Assembly: GCA_023700785.1 (NCBI GenBank)
Contig: JAMPYH010000148.1
Coordinates: forward strand, 1 to 6,825
Length of the DNA: 6,825 bases
Direction of reading: 5' to 3'
From: Candidatus Zixiibacteriota bacterium
GTDB taxonomy: Bacteria > Zixibacteria > MSB-5A5 > GN15 > FEB-12
Below, one piece after another: positions 1 to 6,573 of the stretch. The position numbers were made by a program, and so were the translations under genes. A model generated the notes under the pieces. That model saw nothing but the letters and a program-made list of their open reading frames with translations. It searched no databases and was not told the DNA's origin. Within the stretch, counting starts at the first letter, position 1; every line of letters starts with the position of its first letter.

Positions 1-920
1 AGCAACGGACGATTCCCTTCCATCACACCGGAAACGACAGAACCGGAGCGATGGGTGATATTCTCCGAGGTCAAGAATAGCGACGACGGGTTCTTGACCT
101 CCTCCAGGCCGCGCGGTCCCATCTCGAACAGCCCGATCTCGGCCACTGACCCGAAGCGGTTCTTGGTGGCGCGAAGCATCCGGTACAAGTGCGCGTTATC
201 CCCTTCAAAATACACCACCGTGTCAACCATATGCTCGAGCACTTTGGGGCCGGCGACAAACCCCTCTTTGGTGACATGGCCGACCAAAAACAGCGCGTGC
301 CCTTTCGATTTCGCCTGCGAGACCAATTGGTTGGCGCATTCACGGATCTGACCAATGGTTCCGGGGGGTGAATCAAATTGTGGTGCGGTGACCGTTTGAA
401 TAGAATCTATCAGCACGACGCCATAATTGCCGGACTCGACAGTTTCCGTTATCTCTTCCAACGTCATAGTATTAATGACCGTCACATGTTCGCCGGTCAC
501 ACCGAGCCGTGACGCCCTGATCTTGATCTGCGATAAAGACTCTTCTCCGGTGGCGTAGAGAACCGGTATTCCCTGCGCGGAATATGCCTGCGCCACCTGA
601 AGAAGCAGTGTCGATTTCCCGATGCCTGGCTCACCTCCCAGGAGGACCGCCATGCCCGGAAGCAGTTGCCCGCCGATGACGCGATCAAACTCGCTGATGC
701 CTGACCGATAGCCGGACATCCGTTCGCCGGAGATCTCCGCGATGGTCTTTCGCTCCACCAGCGACGGACCACTCCGCGCTTTCTTGCGCTCCGGCACACG
801 CTCCTCGATCAGGCTGTTCCAGGAGCCGCATTCGCGGCACTGACCCTGCCAGCGGGGATGTTCCGCGCCGCACTGGGAGCAGAAATAGGCGGTCTTGATC
901 TTTTTGCTGATGGTACTCAT
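1..920 (-). CDS. radA: DNA repair protein RadA (C-terminus cut off by window edge)
   Basis: RadA (Sms) is a RecA-like ATPase that helps process recombination intermediates and drives branch migration. The first 306 codons are visible and read without interruption; the family is usually about 450-460 residues, so the C-terminal Lon-protease-like domain lies beyond the left edge. Visible parts, in order: an N-terminal zinc finger (C14-x2-C17 and C28-x2-C31), Walker A GGEPGIGKST at 95-104, Walker B VVLIDSIQT at 168-176, and the RadA-specific KNRFG motif at 253-257. No intein interrupts the ATPase. The start ATG overlaps the mlaF stop in an ATGA quartet (920-917), with a modest AAGGG (925-929) just upstream, so translation is probably coupled to mlaF. 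It is the last visible gene of the leftward operon. Identification is essentially certain from the motif order. Confidence 0.97.
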   Translation of the reverse strand, partial: MSTISKKIKTAYFCSQCGAEHPRWQGQCRECGSWNSLIEERVPERKKARSGPSLVERKTIAEISGERMSGYRSGISEFDRVIGGQLLPGMAVLLGGEPGIGKSTLLLQVAQAYSAQGIPVLYATGEESLSQIKIRASRLGVTGEHVTVINTMTLEEITETVESGNYGVVLIDSIQTVTAPQFDSPPGTIGQIRECANQLVSQAKSKGHALFLVGHVTKEGFVAGPKVLEHMVDTVVYFEGDNAHLYRMLRATKNRFGSVAEIGLFEMGPRGLEEVKNPSSLFLTSENITHRSGSVVSGVMEGNRPL

Positions 921-1675
921 GCGACCCTTATCGGCCCCCGCGCGCTCCCGGCGATAAACTGTTGAACCACCGGATTCGTATTGTTGCGGATCTGTTCCGG
1001 ACTCCCGTCAAACTCAATATGCCCGCCATACAACATCACAATTCGATCGGCGATCTTGAACGCCGAACGCATATCATGGGTCACGGTGACCGATGTCACG
1101 TGAAGTTTCTGGTTGAGTTCCACTATCAGGTCATCGATAACATCGGACGTCACCGGATCAAGCCCTGATGTCGGCTCATCGTAGAGCATCACTTCGGGGT
1201 CGGTCGCGATGGCGCGCGCGAGTCCGACCCGCTTTCGCATTCCTCCGGAAAGTTCCGACGGCAACTTCTCCGCGGAATCGACCATCCCGACCATTTCCAA
1301 TTTTGAGATCACTATTTCCTCAATCTGCTCGTCGGTGTACTTACGCGACTCAGTCAGTCCAAGTCCGACGTTATCAGCGACCGTCATCGAGTCGAGCAAG
1401 GCGGCTCCCTGAAAAAGCATCCCGAATCGGCGACGCATCGCCACCAGGTCTTCCCCTTCCAATTCGGCGATGTCCTGTCCATCAACCAGAATGCGTCCTT
1501 CATCAGGGTCCATCAGGCGCATCAAGTGCTTCAACATCACTGATTTCCCGGAACCCGACAGGCCGATAATACATATCGACTCCCCCCTGCGGATATCCAG
1601 ACTGATGCCGTCAAGCACCTGTTTTTGCTTGAACGATTTGCTCAGACGCTCTAGTTGAATGAAACTCTCAGCCAT
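917..1675 (-). CDS. mlaF: MlaF-type ABC transporter ATP-binding protein
   Basis: This is the cytoplasmic ATPase of an MCE/Mla-type lipid transporter, which moves phospholipids between inner and outer membranes; Ttg2A is the same family. At 252 residues it has the normal length. All ABC motifs are intact: Walker A GLSGSGKS (38-45), Q-loop Gln89 in FQGAAL, signature LSGGMRKR (142-149; the Met after SGG is typical of MlaF), Walker B VMLYDEP (162-168), D-loop SGLD (170-173) and H-loop His200. The C-terminus has a QQFIAG segment, as the family usually does. An in-frame ATG at 1714 would add 13 residues lying inside mlaE. I prefer 1675 because it has an AGGA site 6 nt upstream, sits 1 nt after the mlaE stop, and begins where family homology begins. 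Its partner is mlaE upstream; it overlaps radA downstream by 4 bp. No MCE protein gene follows directly. Confidence 0.93.
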   Translation of the reverse strand: MAESFIQLERLSKSFKQKQVLDGISLDIRRGESICIIGLSGSGKSVMLKHLMRLMDPDEGRILVDGQDIAELEGEDLVAMRRRFGMLFQGAALLDSMTVADNVGLGLTESRKYTDEQIEEIVISKLEMVGMVDSAEKLPSELSGGMRKRVGLARAIATDPEVMLYDEPTSGLDPVTSDVIDDLIVELNQKLHVTSVTVTHDMRSAFKIADRIVMLYGGHIEFDGSPEQIRNNTNPVVQQFIAGSARGPIRVA

Positions 1676-1676
1676 T

Positions 1677-2462
1677 TCAGATCCTGAACAGCAGCACCGT
1701 AAATATGAAATCAAACACCAGCACGAGCACCATGGATATCACAACCGACTGGGTCGTGGCGGTTCCTACCCCTTCGGCTCCGCCCTGCGTCCGAAACCCC
1801 TCGAAGCATGCCACCAGCCCGATTATCAGTCCAAAAACCCAGGCCTTGATCAGGCCGTTGACCAAATCGCCCAACTGGAACGAACTTTTGAGGCCGTTGA
1901 GATAGGTCTCAGTAGAGACATCGACCCCGACGACCGAGACGACCAGCCCGCCCATGATCGCGACAAAGTCAGCAAACACCACCAACAGCGGGACCATCAG
2001 CATGCAGGCGAGCACTCGCGGCATCATCAGATAACGATTTGGACTGATCCCCATCGAGTCCAGGGCGTCGATCTGCTCGGTCACTTTCATCGTGCCAAGC
2101 TCAGCCGTGATCCCCGCGCCAACTCGACCCGCGAAGACCAGCGCGGAGAGCACCGGCCCAAGTTCCATAATGACCGCTTTGCCGACCGCCTGTCCAAGGT
2201 ACCGGAGCGGCGCGCCGATGAACTTGAACTGATACGCTGCTTGCCACGCCGAAACCGCGCCGACAAAGACCGCGATAACAATGATCAGCGGGAGCGACTT
2301 GACACCTATGGAATTGAACTGCTCAAAGATGACGCGGGCGGAGCGGGGTATGTCTTTGAGATGATAGAGAAAGCGACTGGAGAGAATGCTGATGCCGCCG
2401 ATCCAGGAGACGACAGAGATACCGCGACGTCCAACCCTGACCAGCCCCTGCACTTCAGCCAT
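1677..2462 (-). CDS. mlaE: MlaE-type ABC transporter permease
   Basis: This is the inner-membrane permease of the MlaFE-type phospholipid transporter (MlaE/Ttg2B/YrbE family, DUF140), 261 residues, full length. An N-terminal amphipathic stretch (about 15-50) precedes several hydrophobic segments at roughly 57-73, 98-118, 151-178, 203-220 and 240-258. The family hallmarks are present: the ELGPVL segment at 100-105 running into AGRVGAG (111-117), the cytoplasmic coupling-helix region around EQIDAL (129-134) that contacts the ATPase, and the conserved GFRTQGGAEGVG (222-233) before the last membrane segment. The start ATG is served by AAGGAG that shares bases with the dnaB stop codon, with a rather long 11-nt spacing. 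The mlaF start lies 1 nt past its stop, so the two subunits are probably made together. The gene is clearly a permease; its exact substrate is inferred from the family. Confidence 0.93.
   Translation of the reverse strand: MAEVQGLVRVGRRGISVVSWIGGISILSSRFLYHLKDIPRSARVIFEQFNSIGVKSLPLIIVIAVFVGAVSAWQAAYQFKFIGAPLRYLGQAVGKAVIMELGPVLSALVFAGRVGAGITAELGTMKVTEQIDALDSMGISPNRYLMMPRVLACMLMVPLLVVFADFVAIMGGLVVSVVGVDVSTETYLNGLKSSFQLGDLVNGLIKAWVFGLIIGLVACFEGFRTQGGAEGVGTATTQSVVISMVLVLVFDFIFTVLLFRI
1682..1685 (-). promoter_or_regulatory. Ribosome binding site that decides the mlaF start
   Basis: AGGA on the minus strand lies 6 nt before the ATG at 1675, inside the last codons of mlaE. It supports 1675 over the longer in-frame ATG at 1714. 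Confidence 0.65.
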
Positions 2463-2473
2463 CAGACGACGAT

Positions 2474-2480
2474 CTCCTTA
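2474..2480 (-). promoter_or_regulatory. mlaE ribosome binding site sharing bases with the dnaB stop
   Basis: The minus strand reads TAAGGAG: TAA is the dnaB stop codon and AAGGAG is a near-perfect Shine-Dalgarno sequence. It lies 11 nt before the mlaE ATG, slightly far. Terminating dnaB ribosomes would sit on this site, which suggests coupled or re-initiated translation of mlaE. Confidence 0.7.
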
Positions 2481-3920
2481 GAATGGGTCATCCGACCCCT
2501 TGATCGGCACAACATCGGACGGAAGCTCACGGTAACCGGGAGCGAGATTTTCGAAATGGGCGAACTCCTTGACAAACGCCAGCCGAGCGGTGCCGGTCGG
2601 ACCATTTCGTTGTTTGGCGACAATGATCTCGGCGACGCCTAGCTTTTCCGCGTTTTTCGGGTCCTTGCGCTCATCTTCGTTAAGATAATACTCCGGTCGA
2701 TAGACAAACATCACAACATCCGCGTCCTGTTCGATCGCGCCCGACTCGCGAAGGTCCGCCAGTTGCGGACGCTTGTCGCCGCCGCGATGTTCCACCATTC
2801 GCGATAACTGCGAGCAGGCGATCACCGGCACCGAGAGTTCCTTGGCCAGAGCCTTCATGCTTCGGGAGATAACCGATATCTCCTGCTGGCGATTCTCAGA
2901 TCGGCCGGTCGCCTGCATCATCTGGATATAATCGACTATGATCAGCGACAGGTGAGGGAACTGACCCTTGAGTCGGCGCGCTTTGGCCCGCATCTGGAGC
3001 GACGTTAGCGAGGCTGAGTCATCAATAAAGATATCCATGTGCGAAAGCGCGTTGCCATGTTTGGTCAAGGTCGCGAATTCGGCATCGGATAGCCTGCGTG
3101 AACGAAGTTTCTGTTGACTGATCTTGGCGCGGCCGCAGAGCATGCGGAGGGCGAGCTGCTCTTTGGACATTTCTACCGAAAAGATCGCCACCCCTTTTCG
3201 CTGCTTGTCGCTGGACGCGATATTCTCCGCGATATTGACCGCCAGCGCGGACTTCCCCATCGACGGTCTGCCGGCAACCACGACAAAGTCGCCGTTATGC
3301 AGCCCTTGTGTCAGGCCGTCAAGCTCGCCGAACCCGGTCATCACTCCTTCCATCGCCCCTTCGCCGGCCTGGAAGCGTTCGATCTGCTCGAATGAGTGGT
3401 GCACGAGCTGCTTCAGTGACACGAACCCCTGGCGCAGCCTGCTTTCGGAGATGCGGAAGATATTCGCCTCGGCGGCGTCCAGCAGATCCTCAACCGGATT
3501 CTCGGAGACATACGCGGAACGGGAGATCTCGTTCGAGGTCTCGATCAGGCGGCGCAGCAGCGACTTGTCCAGCACGATCGACGCGTACGCCTGCACGTTG
3601 GCGGTTGAGGCGACCGACTCCGCGAGCTCTACCAGATAGACGCGCCCGCCTGCTTTGTCAAGATTACCGTCACGCGCCATCGCGTTGGCGACAGTAGTGA
3701 TGTCGCACGGCTCGGATCGATTGTATAACTCAAGGATCGCCCGGAAGATCATCCGGTGGCGGGGAGCGTAGAAATGCTCCTCGGAATCGATGATCCCGAT
3801 CACCTGGTGGATCGCTTCGTCATCCTTGAGAACCGACCCGAGCAAAGACTGCTCGGCGTCCGTCGATTGCGGTGGCTGCAGGTGATCCAGTTCTTTATCT
3901 GTCTTCGCTCGATAAGCCAT
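2478..3920 (-). CDS. dnaB: Replicative DNA helicase DnaB
   Basis: DnaB is the hexameric 5'-3' helicase at the replication fork; it works with DnaG primase and the polymerase clamp loader. The protein is 480 residues, within the usual range. The N-terminal domain (about 14-155) opens with the typical PPQSTDAEQSLLGSVL, followed by a linker and the RecA-like domain from about 190. Walker A is GRPSMGKS (217-224), the catalytic Glu is E250 in FSVEMS, Walker B is LIIVDYIQMM (326-335), and SQLSR (370-374) and DLRESGAIEQDADVV (389-403) follow. No intein is present at these common insertion points. The ATG at 3920 is the first start after an in-frame TGA 9 nt upstream; it has no recognisable Shine-Dalgarno site, only an A-rich leader. 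It lies 20 nt after the glycosylase gene and 15 nt before mlaE, which places it mid-operon. Confidence 0.97.
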   Translation of the reverse strand: MAYRAKTDKELDHLQPPQSTDAEQSLLGSVLKDDEAIHQVIGIIDSEEHFYAPRHRMIFRAILELYNRSEPCDITTVANAMARDGNLDKAGGRVYLVELAESVASTANVQAYASIVLDKSLLRRLIETSNEISRSAYVSENPVEDLLDAAEANIFRISESRLRQGFVSLKQLVHHSFEQIERFQAGEGAMEGVMTGFGELDGLTQGLHNGDFVVVAGRPSMGKSALAVNIAENIASSDKQRKGVAIFSVEMSKEQLALRMLCGRAKISQQKLRSRRLSDAEFATLTKHGNALSHMDIFIDDSASLTSLQMRAKARRLKGQFPHLSLIIVDYIQMMQATGRSENRQQEISVISRSMKALAKELSVPVIACSQLSRMVEHRGGDKRPQLADLRESGAIEQDADVVMFVYRPEYYLNEDERKDPKNAEKLGVAEIIVAKQRNGPTGTARLAFVKEFAHFENLAPGYRELPSDVVPIKGSDDPF

Positions 3921-3940
3921 ATTGTTTCAATTCTGACTGC

Positions 3941-4747
3941 CTATAACTGGTCGTAACGGGCCTTGAGCAATTTCATGTCTTCCCAGGTCTCTTTCTTATA
4001 CTCCGGGAAGCGCAACAGCGCCGCGGGATGGAATGTGACCAGCATCGGGACGCCGTGATAGTTGTGCCAGACCTTGCGCAATTTACCGAGCGGCGCCGTG
4101 GTCTGCAAGAGGGATTGCGCCGCGATCCGACCGAGGCACATCATCAATTTTGGCTGGATGATCCGTATCTGCTCATGCAGATGCGGCAAACACTCGGCGA
4201 CTTCCGCCGGGAGCGGGTCGCGATTATTGGGCGGGCGGCATTTCAGGATATTGGCGATATACACTTCTTCGCGCGTCAATTGAATCGCCGCGAGTATTCG
4301 GTCGAGCAGCTTCCCCGCCGCGCCGACAAACGGCTCGCCCTGCAGATCTTCCTGCGCGCCGGGCGCCTCGCCGACAAACATCAGCTTGGCCCTGGAACTG
4401 CCGACTCCATACACGAATTTGTTGCGTGACTTATTGAGCGGGCACTTGATACAACCGTTGATCGCCGCGTAATGATCTTCGATCGACGCGAAATGGGCAT
4501 CCCCCAACGGGGCGGTCAGATCCTCTTTAAGCGATACTCTCGGCATCAGTTGTGCTTCCTCGGTCTTGATCAGTGATGGCTGGAAGATCATCTCGGCGGG
4601 CGTGTCTTGAAGTGCCGAGACCGGCCCGACACTCGCGCGAGTTTTGCCGCATCCAGGCGGCATGATGACGTCGTCTCCCCCAAGCTCAAGTTGGGCCCTG
4701 AGCGCACGACGGATCAGGTCGTGAACATTGGGTGGGGTATCAGCCAC
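3941..4747 (-). CDS. Uracil-DNA glycosylase, family 4-like, with [4Fe-4S] cluster
   Basis: The enzyme removes uracil from DNA, the first step of base-excision repair of deaminated cytosine. The catalytic domain spans about 90-268. It carries four cluster cysteines in family 4 arrangement (C99, C102, C170, C186), the active-site motif GEAPGAQED (126-134) followed by GEPFVGAAGKLLD, an ANILKCRPP segment (165-173), and the second active-site motif HPAALLR (240-246). The GEAPG form points to family 4 rather than family 5. At 268 residues it is longer than the minimal enzyme of about 190-200 because of a 90-residue N-terminal extension: a basic amphipathic helix (about 7-22), then a probably disordered linker. 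The start is GTG, overlapping the end of coaBC in GTGGCTGA. No good ribosome site is visible and Met29, Met53 or Met68 are possible alternatives. I favour GTG because a similar N-terminal helix is common in longer family members. Confidence 0.93.
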   Translation of the reverse strand: MADTPPNVHDLIRRALRAQLELGGDDVIMPPGCGKTRASVGPVSALQDTPAEMIFQPSLIKTEEAQLMPRVSLKEDLTAPLGDAHFASIEDHYAAINGCIKCPLNKSRNKFVYGVGSSRAKLMFVGEAPGAQEDLQGEPFVGAAGKLLDRILAAIQLTREEVYIANILKCRPPNNRDPLPAEVAECLPHLHEQIRIIQPKLMMCLGRIAAQSLLQTTAPLGKLRKVWHNYHGVPMLVTFHPAALLRFPEYKKETWEDMKLLKARYDQL

Positions 4748-5990
4748 GGCTTTTAGAGCGAGGCGAATGGCTCCGCTCAGCCAGCATGTCGGCGATCTTC
4801 GCGATCAGCCGCGCGGCAACTTCAGTTTTTGTCAGCAACGGCCAGTTATCGGTCGGTTGACCGGGTCGCAGGATCGCGATCTGGTTGGTGTCATGCTCGA
4901 ACGCCGCTCCCGGTGTGCGCGGATTATTCAGCACGATCATGTCGAGATGTTTGTCCTCGAGCTTCTTGCGCCCGTTCGCTTCATCGTCATCGGTCTCAAG
5001 CGCGAATCCGACGACCACCTGTTCAGCCCTGCGTTTGCCGGCGAGGCTCTTGAGAATGTCCTGGGTCGGCGTGAGTTCAAGGTGGAGCGACGCGGTGCTC
5101 CGTTTGATCTTCTTGTCAGACTGTTCGCCAGGTCTGAAATCGGATGGAGCCGCCGCCATCACCAAACAATCGGTCAACTCAAAGTGCAGGTTGACTGCTT
5201 CGGCTAAGTGCGCGGTAGATTCGATGGCGACAAAAGTCACGCCGGTCGGCTGTGCCAAACTGGTGGGACCGGATATGAGGGTCACTTCTCCCCCCGCGTC
5301 GCGAGCCGCTTCGGCGATAGCATAACCCATTTTGCCTGAAGATCGATTGGAAATGAACCGCACCGGATCAATAGCCTCGCGACAGGGACCCGCGGTCACC
5401 AGGATCTTCTTCCCCGCCAGCAGTCCCGAACCGCGAGCGGCGGAAGCATCAAAGAATCGCCTTATTTCCCCAAAGATCTCCTCTGGTTCTACCATTCGGC
5501 CAACGCCAAACTGCTTCTCGGCCATCTCCCCTTCGGCGGGTCCGACAAACATATAGCCAAGATCTGCCAGAGTCCTGGTGTTTCGCTGAGTGATCGGGTT
5601 GTGCCACATGCCGGGATTCATGGCCGCGGCTACCATTACCGGAGCGGGGGTCGCGCAGACGATCGTCGTCAACAGATCGTCCGAGACGCCGGAGGCAACT
5701 TTGCCAATGACGTTGGCAGTCGCCGGAGCGATCACCAGCAGATCGGCCCACCTCGCCAGCTCGATATGACGCGTCGCGATCTCGTCTCGCTCCGCCCACA
5801 TGTCAGTATAGACCGGATTGCGCGAAGTCGCCGCGAGCGTCATTGGCGTGACAAACTTGGTAGCATGGTCAGTCATGATGACCCGCACTTCAGCCCCCGC
5901 CTTGATCAGCGCGCGCACCAGATACGGCACCTTATAACAGGCGATGCCGCCGGTCATGCCGACTATGACTTTCTTGCCGGATAGGGACAT
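4740..5990 (-). CDS. coaBC: Bifunctional CoaBC (PPC decarboxylase / PPC synthetase)
   Basis: CoaBC makes 4'-phosphopantetheine for coenzyme A. The C-terminal CoaB half ligates 4'-phosphopantothenate to cysteine using CTP, and the N-terminal flavin-dependent CoaC half decarboxylates the product. The length, 416 residues, is normal for the fused enzyme. The CoaC half (about 1-185) has the FMN-binding start VGMTGGIACYK (10-20), His75, the APATANVIGK segment (88-97) and AAMNPGMW (122-129) with Asn125. At residue 158, where E. coli has the catalytic Cys, this protein has Glu (codon GAG at 5519-5517) in MAEKQFGVGRM. The CoaB half (about 190-405) has VTAGPCREAIDPVRFISN, then NRSSGKMG (215-222), AAAPSDFRP (279-287) and a lysine-rich KKIKR (293-297). 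The ATG is 1 nt after the smg stop with no evident Shine-Dalgarno site, so coupling is likely. Identity is certain; whether the decarboxylase half is fully standard is less so. Confidence 0.95.
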   Translation of the reverse strand: MSLSGKKVIVGMTGGIACYKVPYLVRALIKAGAEVRVIMTDHATKFVTPMTLAATSRNPVYTDMWAERDEIATRHIELARWADLLVIAPATANVIGKVASGVSDDLLTTIVCATPAPVMVAAAMNPGMWHNPITQRNTRTLADLGYMFVGPAEGEMAEKQFGVGRMVEPEEIFGEIRRFFDASAARGSGLLAGKKILVTAGPCREAIDPVRFISNRSSGKMGYAIAEAARDAGGEVTLISGPTSLAQPTGVTFVAIESTAHLAEAVNLHFELTDCLVMAAAPSDFRPGEQSDKKIKRSTASLHLELTPTQDILKSLAGKRRAEQVVVGFALETDDDEANGRKKLEDKHLDMIVLNNPRTPGAAFEHDTNQIAILRPGQPTDNWPLLTKTEVAARLIAKIADMLAERSHSPRSKSRG

Positions 5991-5991
5991 G

Positions 5992-6465
5992 TCAGTTAAC
6001 GGTTAAGGTTGGATCGACCCTGGGATCAAAAAGCGCCAGCGACTCTACCTCGCTGAACTCGTTGAACAGCACCGCGGCGGTCACTAGTTTGACCTGCTCA
6101 AGGCTTACCCGTTGCGGCGAGATGGCAAAGGCGCGCTCGAGCACCGTTTCGAATTGCTCATCATCCATGACCGAGATCGCGACCAACTTTACCAGGAAGC
6201 CGTACGCTTCGGGTGTCAATTGCAGCCGCTCATATTGAGTCAGCACGCGATTGGAGTGATGTTCTTCGGGAAATTGAGCGAAAAACGGCTCGTTGGTATG
6301 TTCGTACCGATCGATCACCCAGGAATAGGCGGACGAGATCTCACCGTCAGAATAGCCGAGGCTGCGAAGGTCCGGGGTAAGATCATCCATCGACGGAAGC
6401 ACCCCCTGGTTCTCCCGCATACTGTCCATTAGATAAACGACTATTTCAAGAATTCTGTTGCCCAT
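5992..6465 (-). CDS. smg: Smg/DUF494 family protein
   Basis: This is a small acidic, probably cytoplasmic protein of 157 residues, the same length as E. coli Smg. No biochemical function is established for the family. The N-terminal half begins RILEIVVYLMDSM (4-16) and contains DDLTPDLRSLGYSDGEI (27-43), a helical segment resembling a small helix-turn-helix-like fold. The second half has the recognisable family block: YGFLVKL (88-94), a central helix, then SLEQVKLVTAAVLFNE (121-136). A 20-residue tail follows. There are no membrane segments and no signal peptide. The ATG has GAGGA at 6478-6482, 12 nt upstream, which is longer than ideal. It is the first gene after the promoter at 6495-6523, so it heads the operon. 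The family assignment rests on pattern recognition of the two blocks and on length. Confidence 0.85.
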   Translation of the reverse strand: MGNRILEIVVYLMDSMRENQGVLPSMDDLTPDLRSLGYSDGEISSAYSWVIDRYEHTNEPFFAQFPEEHHSNRVLTQYERLQLTPEAYGFLVKLVAISVMDDEQFETVLERAFAISPQRVSLEQVKLVTAAVLFNEFSEVESLALFDPRVDPTLTVN

Positions 6466-6494
6466 GGAGACTACTCGTCCTCTTCTCTGGTTGA

Positions 6495-6523
6495 AAGATA
6501 GACCGGAATTGAATCCGGGTCAA
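6495..6523 (-). promoter_or_regulatory. Sigma-70-type promoter of the smg-coaBC-udg-dnaB-mlaEF-radA operon
   Basis: The minus strand reads TTGACC (6523-6518, five of six matches to TTGACA), a 17-nt spacer, then TATCTT (6500-6495, four of six matches to TATAAT). This is ideal spacing in the only real intergenic gap of the window. A transcript would begin near 6488, giving a leader of about 22 nt before the smg ATG. No other gap in the leftward run is long enough for a separate promoter outside coding sequence. Confidence 0.65.
6501..6521. promoter_or_regulatory. Inverted repeat filling the promoter spacer (possible operator)
   Basis: The arms GACCCGGA and TCCGGTC flank TTCAAT on the minus strand. 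The inner five base pairs (CCGGA/TCCGG) are perfect, and the outer GAC/GTC pair if one extra C is skipped. The repeat covers the whole interval between -35 and -10 and overlaps the -35 box, the classic place for a repressor or MerR-like regulator site. No regulator gene is visible nearby, and a chance palindrome of this size is possible. Confidence 0.35.
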
Positions 6524-6544
6524 CAACAGAGAAAAATGGAGGAG

Positions 6545-6573
6545 AAAAATCGCCAGGAACCGCTATTCCCTGG
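6545..6573 (-). terminator. Probable intrinsic terminator of the YceI-like gene
   Basis: On the minus strand, CCAGGGAA (6573-6566) can pair with TTCCTGG (6559-6553), giving a 7-bp stem with one bulged G and a 6-nt loop, TAGCGG. After two bases, CG, comes ATTTTT (6550-6545). The stop codon of the YceI-like gene is the TAG in the loop. The stem is short, so efficiency is uncertain, but the position and the T-run fit. Confidence 0.6.

Noticed and set aside
71..873. Several short minus-strand open frames (71-376, 497-799, 685-873)
   Set aside because: They are off-frame readings within radA. The true radA frame runs unbroken from 920 to the window edge, with all its motifs, so they do not indicate a frameshifted or broken radA.
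1676..1714. A longer MlaF starting at the ATG at 1714
   Set aside because: The extra 13 residues (including Cys-Cys-Cys) are read from the end of mlaE in another frame and match nothing in the family; the ATG at 1675 has a proper ribosome site.
2463..2477. A separate promoter or terminator between dnaB and mlaE
   Set aside because: The gap is only 15 nt and is used by the mlaE leader; no hairpin with a T-run is visible.
1659..2642. A 327-codon open frame on the plus strand opposite mlaE and the end of dnaB
   Set aside because: Its product is dominated by His, Asp, Arg and Gln with no recognisable domain, as expected from the complement of a hydrophobic membrane-protein gene. It lies entirely antisense to well-identified genes.
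3124..3639. A 171-codon plus-strand open frame opposite dnaB
   Set aside because: Ser/Arg/Ala-rich shadow of a conserved helicase gene; no domain and no support for expression.
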